Assembly: GCA_022828595.1 (NCBI GenBank) | Contig: JAKGHH010000005.1 | Span: 56,849,655-56,913,654 of the forward strand | Direction of reading: 5' to 3' | Length of the DNA stretch: 64,000 bases | Origin: Nelumbo lutea | Taxonomy: Eukaryota; Streptophyta; Magnoliopsida; Proteales; Nelumbonaceae | Shown: piece after piece, positions 58,290 to 64,000 of the stretch | Layout: each line of letters starts with the position of its first letter | Position numbering within the stretch: position 1 is the first letter of the stretch | Translations under genes and position numbers: made by a program | The notes under the pieces: generated by a model | What the model was told of the DNA's origin: nothing | The model's input: only the letters and a program-made list of their open reading frames with translations | Database searches by the model: none

Positions 58290-58865
58290 TTCCTCTAATT
58301 GTTTTCCAACGCTTAGATAATTTCTCAGTGATACATACTTCTAAGTTGTCTTCAGGTGGCTTATTATCAGCAAATTCTTTTTACTTAGAAAACCATTCCC
58401 AAAAGGGTATATTTTCTCTACCCTTAATGATTTCTTTATACCATAAGGTTCTTATTTTATCCCTTTCTCCTTTAAGGAAGGTGGGAAAGAACCATTCATT
58501 GCCTCTTTTTAGTCTATCCATAAAGAGGTCTTACCTCTCTGGGATTCTTCTTCTTCTATTTCTAAGATATTTATTTCAAAGTGTGCCTGTGTTGGCTCAT
58601 AAGATTTTACTGAGGGTGGAGTTATTTTAATCATAATCTCATATGTAGCGTACTTGATTCCTAGAGGTGGTTTTAATAAGTCAAATGATCTCCTTGAAAA
58701 TACAGATCTTATCTCCAAAGGTTCACTATATGATGGTTTATAGGAGACAAAGGCCCTTCTAAATCTTAATTCAATTGATCCGTCATTTTCACTTATTATA
58801 TAATCTAATTCTTTGGATTCTATTAGTTTAGGTGGATCTACATTAGCCATGGTCCCTTTTTCCAT
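58290..58865 (-). pseudogene. Retroelement- or pararetrovirus-like polyprotein fragment, unassigned
   Basis: A 118-codon frame opens at 58865 and ends at 58509; in a shifted frame a further ~70 codons follow towards 58290 with a tryptophan/phenylalanine-rich stretch. The general look (basic, many aromatic residues, reading on after a frameshift) recalls the non-enzymatic part of plant pararetrovirus-like or retroelement polyproteins. I cannot name a specific family, no catalytic motif is present, and it is clearly incomplete. Confidence 0.25.
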
Positions 58866-59040
58866 AGAATTGGTTTCAGAATAATGAAATTGTTTGTTGC
58901 ATTATTTTGAAATAGGGTCATCATTCCCTTTATACCTATTATCCTATTATTAGGATATATAGTGTTCATAGTTTTAAAGTAAACTCTATATACTAAAGCA
59001 ACATTTTTAGATCCTAGCTTTATATCGAAACCCTAAGTCT

Positions 59041-59935
59041 AAAGCTATGAGGGAAAGGCATGGGATTTTAGACAAGAGAATCAGTGACAATAACATTCTA
59101 GTGAAATGGGTGAAACCAAACAACGGCTTGGTTAAGATAAATTTTGACGCATCAAGGAGGGCTGATGGCATATGTGCAATTAGAGATATTCTAAGATATG
59201 GCAGTGGGCTTGTCTTATGGGTTAGTTGTAGAGACATAGGAGAGTGCTCAACCAATGAAGTTGAAGCTTGGGTGGCAGTGGAAAAATTAATATCATTGTG
59301 TCTTGGTTCAAGCAGTGGAAGTTCATTATAGAAAGAGACTCAAGCATCTTTATCAATAGCTTACGTGGACAGTTAGATCCTCCTTAGATTGTTAGTAACT
59401 TTGGGTCCATTTGATGTGTCTTTCTGCGTGATCTTTTGGCTGTTTACAAGCCGAGAAGACCGACTTTCGGTCTATTCCCATTTGGTTTGTGGAAGATCTA
59501 GACGCCAAAAGATGGAGCGCAGAAAAGATGCGAGAAGTCCATTTTCGGGCTGATTTTGAGAAGCTTCAAATGAAGCTTTTCGTGTCTTTCGCATTTTATT
59601 CTCGCACGAAAAGGAAAAATGTGAAAGACACGGAAAGACGTGCATCTGTCAAACTTGCTTCGGGCTGCTCAGATCTTCATGCAAAAACTCAATAGGTCTT
59701 TTTGCATGTCAGAACTACCAAAAGATCTTTTCAAAAAGACATGTGAAACAGGCCCTTCATCAGTCTTTGTATGGATATTAGTACCGATAATGACCTCCAA
59801 ATTTCTTATGAGTATGTGTTGAGGGAAGGAAATATTGCGAGTGATAGATTGGTGGCTCTCAAGCATTCGATGGAGATCTCCAACTCATACTTGTCTGATC
59901 CTACCCTTTGTAATATTTGTTTTGGGGATGCATAG
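59041..59935 (+). mobile_element. LINE RNase H fragment, split by a MITE
   Basis: 59041-59335 encodes the start of a plant L1 RNase H domain (VKWVKPNNGLVKINFDASRR, CAIRDILRYGSG, STNEVEAWVAVEKL). After the MITE, 59756-59935 gives its end (LREGNIASDRLVAL). Stops and frameshifts are present. No poly(A) tail is clearly placed. Confidence 0.75.
59403..59755. mobile_element. 353-bp MITE inside the LINE fragment
   Basis: Ends GGGTCCATTTGATGTGTCTT and, inverted, GGGCCTGTTTCACATGTCTT, with further matches at GATCTTTTGG. The interior has a hairpin around AAGCTTCAAATGAAGCTTTT and CGTGTCTTTC / GAAAGACACG. The short flanks do not give a clear duplication. Confidence 0.65.
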
Positions 59936-60560
59936 AGCCTTCACCAAGCACCACTCTTCATTTTAATGCATTTTCCAAAATATCAAAAAAGAGAAAAAAA
60001 GATAGCACCAACAATCTTAGCATCATCATCGGGGAACGAAGTCCATCATATTCACGTTTAGCTAAATTGGGTATTAAATCATGGTCTATATAAGTCCTCC
60101 CCCCCCCCCTTTATTTTAGTCTATTTCATTCTCATTAAGGCCAGTTTGCTTTTCGGTAAGTTACTTATCTAGGTAAATGCACTCACCCATGTTATCCATG
60201 TTCTTTTATTACCCATGTAAATAAGGCAATGACCATTTTAGTCATAAAAATCCATTATTATAAGGGGCATTTTTGTCACATTCAAGTGTTGGCAACTTCC
60301 CCCCAAGGTGGGAAAGTTATTTACCGACCTACGAGATGGGTATCATTTACAATGATACATAGGAAAATAAACTTTCCCTGATCCCCACATAAATCTGAAA
60401 AAAGAACATGGGATTCTTGGTCAATGGAAATCAAAATCCCACTGACCAACTTTCCCCCTCTCAAAATCCAGAAAAAGAACACCCCCTAGGTACTAACTTG
60501 TTAAACATATATTTTCTATCTCATAATGTTGTTGTTTTCAGTTGTTCTCACACTATTGGT

Positions 60561-60610
60561 TTCTTCTTCTTCTTCTTCTTCTTCTATTATTATTATTATT
60601 ATTATTATTA
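60561..60610. repeat. (TTC)n(ATT)n microsatellite
   Basis: About eight TTC units followed directly by about eight ATT units. Confidence 0.9.
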
Positions 60611-60688
60611 ATTTAATAATATTAGGTTTTGAGGGGTTTTTTTTCATGAGTTCTTTACTACTTAAGACTCTTGAATGGGAATTTCATT

Positions 60689-61185
60689 TTGGGTGTTCAA
60701 ATTCGGTTATCAAACTAAAAATCGAACCGAACCCAAGCGAATAAGCCATTTCAGTTTAGTTAATTTGGTGTTTTATTTGGTTTGGTTTTAAGATTTTAGA
60801 AATTTTGATTTTCAATTTTGAGTTTGGTTTGAGAAAAAATTCAACCGAACTAAAAACTGAATTAACCAAAATAAAATACATATATTATATTTTAATTATA
60901 AATATTCATATTAATATTAACATTATTATTTATATTAATAATATAATATATATTTTAGTTATAAATGTTGATGTATTTTAATAATAATTATTAATATAAA
61001 TATAAAATACATTTATATTTTAGCTAACCAAATTAATTGAACTAACCGAACCAAACTAATTTAATTTTGGTTTGGTTTGGTTCATTTCAAGTCTAATTCG
61101 ATTCATAAAAATGACCTAACTTAAATGTTAGTTAGGTTCTATTTTTGAACCAAATCAAACCAACCTGACCGAATGAACACCCCTA
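60689..61185. mobile_element. hAT-like element, decayed, 497 bp
   Basis: Right end inverted reads TAGGGGTGTTCATTCGG; the left end reads TTGGGTGTTCAAATTCGG. Flanks ATTTCATT (60681-60688) and ATTCATTT (61186-61193) look like a slipped 8-bp duplication. The interior has AACCGAACC words and AT-rich sequence. No ORF. Confidence 0.65.
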
Positions 61186-61596
61186 ATTCATTTTTTCTCT
61201 AGGGGTCCTAAAATACCTAAACGTCAAGCCTTTCCTTTCAACAAAGGTATTTATCTATTTTCTCCTTTTTGCATTTTTCCTTTTTATTTTAAAAATATAA
61301 AAAATCATTGTCATCAATAAAGCTAGCTCTACACCATTATCATGTCATTAATAAAGCTTTACACTATTATCAAGATATTATATTATTAGAGAGAGGAGAG
61401 AGAATGAGAGAAAAATATTATATCTATACTACTTTAAAAAGCATGAATGGCCTCAAGAATATTTCTGGAACTTTCTAAGGATAAAATTTACCCCTCTATA
61501 TTGAAATTTATTTATAAAAAAGAGGACAAATGGGGAAATAGGTTATTGATATTAAATGAGTTGAAAATAGGTGATTTTAAGATATTCAATGCAATC
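61186..61596. other. AT-rich spacer, nothing recognised
   Basis: No ORF, repeat or RNA motif was seen apart from short GA-rich runs near 61385-61410. It borders the LTR at 61597; the last five bases, CAATC, would be its target duplication. Confidence 0.5.
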
Positions 61597-61684
61597 TGAT
61601 GTAACCGTTTTCGGCTACGTACCAATGTTTTGTGATGTGAGATTTTTTGGCTAAGTACCTCGTTATTTGACCCGATGGTGGCGT

Positions 61685-62235
61685 GCCTTAGTAATGAGAT
61701 ACTTGGTGGTGAACTGCCTACTGGCGAACTGCTCGATGGAGAACTGCCAGGGGGAAAACTGCCCGGTGGTGAACTGTCAGGTGGCGAACTGCCCGGTGGT
61801 GAACTGTCAGGTGGCGAACTACCTGGTGGCGAGCTCCCAGGTGGCGAACTGCCTGGTGGCGAACTGCTTGGTGGCGAACTGCCTGGTGGCGAACTGCCTG
61901 GTGGCGAACTGCCTGGTGGCGAACTGCCTGGTGGCGAACTCCCTGGTGGCAAACTGCCTGGGGCGAACTGCCTGGGGCGAACTGCCTGGTGGCAAACTGC
62001 CTGGTGGCGAATGGCCTGGTGGCGAGCTGCCAGGTGGCGAACTGCCTGGTGGCGAACTGCCTGGTGGTGAGCTGCCTGGTGGTGAACTGCCTGGTGGCAA
62101 ACTGCCTGGTGGCAAACTGCCTGGTGGCGAACTGCCTGGTGGCGAACTCCCTGGTGGCGAACTGCCTGGTGGCAAACTGCCTGGTGGCGAACTGCCTGGT
62201 GGCGAACTCCCTGGTGGCGAACTGCCTGGTGGACT
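61685..62235 (-). repeat. 15-bp minisatellite in the 3' LTR
   Basis: About 35 copies of CTGCCTGGTGGCGAA (plus-strand reading), the same unit as at 51856-52306. It keeps frames open on both strands, giving false ORFs of up to 194 codons. Confidence 0.95.
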
Positions 62236-62639
62236 CGTCACTTGACTTGCTCCTAGGCGGCCTACAACTCAGAGGATGGTGGAGCTCCCTGGTGCAGCGC
62301 AACCCGACTACCCTCCGCGTGAGGTGATTTACTCTCCTTTGTAGGCGGCGGGAGCTGAGGGACCTGCGAGAACTGAATCAGAGGTCCTGGGGGTATTTTC
62401 CCGGTGGGGGCTCTCCGACGCTTAAGTAGCACTCTTATTGTAGAGAGCTTTGAAGATAATATGAGAGAGTTAGAGAGCAGGGGTTACTTCCCTTTTTTCC
62501 TCCCCCTCCCCTTTGGGGGGTGAGGTCTTTATATACCGGAGTCCTCGCGGGTTAGGTGGGTGAAAAGCCTCCAAATGGTAAGACTCGCCGCATCCTGTCA
62601 GAACCGGGGTACGGTGGTGAACTCCTCGAGGTCGTCAGG

Positions 62640-63050
62640 CTGGCGCTTGTGTCAGGCAGCCAGGTCGGCGCCTGGGCCGGGTTGTCAGAGGGGTGCCTGC
62701 GTTAGTCGGCGGGTCAATGTCTAGGCCAGGTCGTCAGGTCGGCGCCTGTGTCAGTCGGCGGGTCAGTGTCTAGACCAGGTCGTCAAGCTGGCGCCTGTGT
62801 CAGTTGGTGGGTCAGTGTCTAGGCCAGGTTTGTCGGTGGGTGCCTTGGCCGGATCATGCGCTAGGCTGGTCCAGGTCGGCCAGGTCGCGCAGGCCGCACA
62901 CCGCACGCAGCTCACGCAGGCCGTACGCAGTACGCGCAGGCCGCGCGCTAGGCCGCACGCGTGTCGCGCAGGTCGCGTGTGCCGCGCGCAGGTCGCGCAG
63001 GCACGCGTCAGGCCTTGCGCAGGTCACGCCAGGCCGGCCAGACTGGTGCC
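62640..63050 (-). repeat. CpG-rich minisatellites in the 3' LTR
   Basis: Units of ~50 bp built on GTCAGTCGGCGGGTCAGTGT and CAGGTCGTCAGGCTGGCGCC, then shorter CGCGCAGGTCGCGCAGGCC-type units. Matching arrays lie in the solo LTR at 50820-51200. Confidence 0.85.
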
Positions 63051-63256
63051 TGGGTGGGTCACCAACTTCGTAAGTTTGTTGGCTGGGTGTTTTCCTAGAT
63101 GTCACAAGGTGCCACGTGTCACAATTTCAGTGGAGGGTCAAATCTGCCATCATCAATAGCCCCCCAATCCCGAGCTGATAGTAACTCAATGAAGGGAGTA
63201 GATTTCTTTTGGCCCGTAAGTCGATGAGCTAGTAAGTGCTGATCCAATTACTAGTG

Positions 63257-63440
63257 TGGCCCGTAGGCTTTGGGAGCGACTCGTAGTCTACTCTTTTTTG
63301 ACTTTGCCCGTGCCGGAGAGGCGACCGGGTCTCAAGCAGTAATGTGGCCCGTAGGGTTTTGGGAGTGACTCGTAGTCTACTCTTTTTTGACTTTGCCCGT
63401 GCCGGAGAGGTGACCGGGTCTTAAGCAGTAATGTGGCCCG
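63257..63440 (-). repeat. ~90-bp tandem repeat in the element interior
   Basis: Two full copies containing GGGAGCGACTCGTAGTCTAC and TGACTTTGCCCGTGCCGGAG plus the start of a third. A diverged version lies in the interior of the element at 37803 (38860-39060). Confidence 0.8.
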
Positions 63441-63876
63441 TAGGCTTTGCCTGTGAGGTGTTGAGCTATGATTGTGTTGCATCAGCTTCGTAATGCCGGT
63501 CACCCACTCCTACAAGAAGCTACTAGGAGCTCGACCTTCGGGGGCAGCACTACTAACTTTAGGTCGCCAGCTCACACGGGAGCCTTGGAAGGCTCGACCG
63601 GTAAGGGCGCCTATGTAGTCTGTTGGCTGTCAAATCCTGCGGAAGCCACGAAGAGCTCATCTTTGTAGGGGGGACCTTGCGGAGAGGACTGATGAGGCAT
63701 TATCTGAATTGAAAGTAAGGTTGGTAGAGCTACTTAGTCTGTTAGCTCCCTGCATAGTTTTTGAGTTCATAAAAAATGTAAACTATATGGTGATAGCTTC
63801 AAAAAAGTGAGGACTTAGCTTTGGTAAGATGAGAACTTAGCTTTTGTAGGATGAGAACTTAGCTTTTCGTAGCGTG

Positions 63877-63895
63877 TTCCCACAGACGGCGCCAA
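63877..63895 (-). other. Primer-binding site of the 61597 element
   Basis: Minus strand TTGGCGCCGTCTGTGGGAA, one base from the end of the 5' LTR (…TACATCA). Confidence 0.85.
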
Positions 63896-63896
63896 T

Positions 63897-64000
63897 TGAT
63901 GTAACCGTTTTCGGCCACGTACCAATGTTTTGTGATGTGAGATTTTTTGGCTAAGTACCTCATTATTTGACCTGGTGGTGGCGTGCCTTAGTGATGAGCT
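63897..64000 (-). repeat. Start of the second LTR, cut by the window end
   Basis: From TGATGTAACCGTTTTCGG onward it matches 61597-61700 nearly base for base. Confidence 0.85.

Larger units (their letters stand above)
61597..64000 (-). mobile_element. Minisatellite-rich non-coding LTR element, running off the window end
   Basis: Minus-strand element. The 3' LTR is 61597-63155 (1559 bp; TGATGATGGCAG…GGTTACATCA). A polypurine tract (GGGATTGGGGGGC) is next to it at 63156-63171. The interior, 63156-63896, is only 741 bp and has no coding frame but contains a ~90-bp repeat. The PBS TTGGCGCCGTCTGTGGGAA is at 63895-63877, and the 5' LTR starts at 63897 and continues past the window. All enzymes would have to come from an autonomous partner, possibly of the Tat lineage given the PBS and the related LTR at 55712. 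Confidence 0.85.

Noticed and set aside
61667..62327. Several ORFs of 110-194 codons on both strands
   Set aside because: Same 15-bp array artefact; no start context, domain or splice structure.
62797..63159. A 120-codon Arg/Ala-rich ORF
   Set aside because: CpG-rich minisatellite in the LTR, antisense to the element; no independent support.

Overview
This window is nuclear DNA of a flowering plant. It is AT-rich, its genes are split by long introns, and plant transposable elements make up most of the rest: Ty1/copia, Ty3/gypsy, L1-type LINE, Au-type SINE, hAT, Tourist-like and TRIM elements. No bacterial, organellar or rRNA/tRNA gene signal was seen. The species cannot be fixed from the sequence.

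Region 1 (1-14254, + strand) holds the 3' part of a glycosyltransferase gene of the sterol-glucosyltransferase (UGT80)-like family. Ten exons can be chained with consistent reading phase, and one intron is GC-AG. The 5' exons lie before the window. Its last intron is about 6.6 kb and carries a hAT element with a perfect 8-bp target duplication, a retroposed LINE-like unit inserted into an Au-type SINE, a second LINE fragment and several MITEs.

Region 2 (14255-18353) is the gap between two convergent genes. It contains a complete TRIM element with a 5-bp target duplication; its left LTR is itself interrupted by a 171-bp MITE with a 9-bp target duplication.

Region 3 (18354-33104, - strand) is a complete type I inositol polyphosphate 5-phosphatase gene. 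It has ten coding exons, 1932 coding bases and 643 codons plus stop, all phases consistent, and most resembles the Arabidopsis IP5P3 type. One intron contains a defective Ty1/copia element in the same orientation. Another contains an Au-type SINE, a pair of LTR-like repeats and a U2-snRNA-like promoter with the start of a U2 RNA.

Region 4 (33105-64000) has no convincing host protein gene and is a mosaic of repeats. Its main feature is a family of LTR elements with ends TGATG...CATCA, a primer-binding site TTGGCGCCGTCTGTGGGAA, LTRs of about 0.7-1.7 kb filled with minisatellites, and a short non-coding interior. There is one solo LTR (50710-52408), one diverged element (37803-40262) and one element running off the window end (from 61597). 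A related LTR (55712-56416) lies beside a degenerate antisense ORF resembling the extra antisense ORF of Tat-lineage Ty3/gypsy elements, which suggests the coding partner. Two LINE 3' fragments, each split by a DNA transposon, complete the region. A possible promoter and first exon of an unidentified minus-strand gene lie near 50114-50303.
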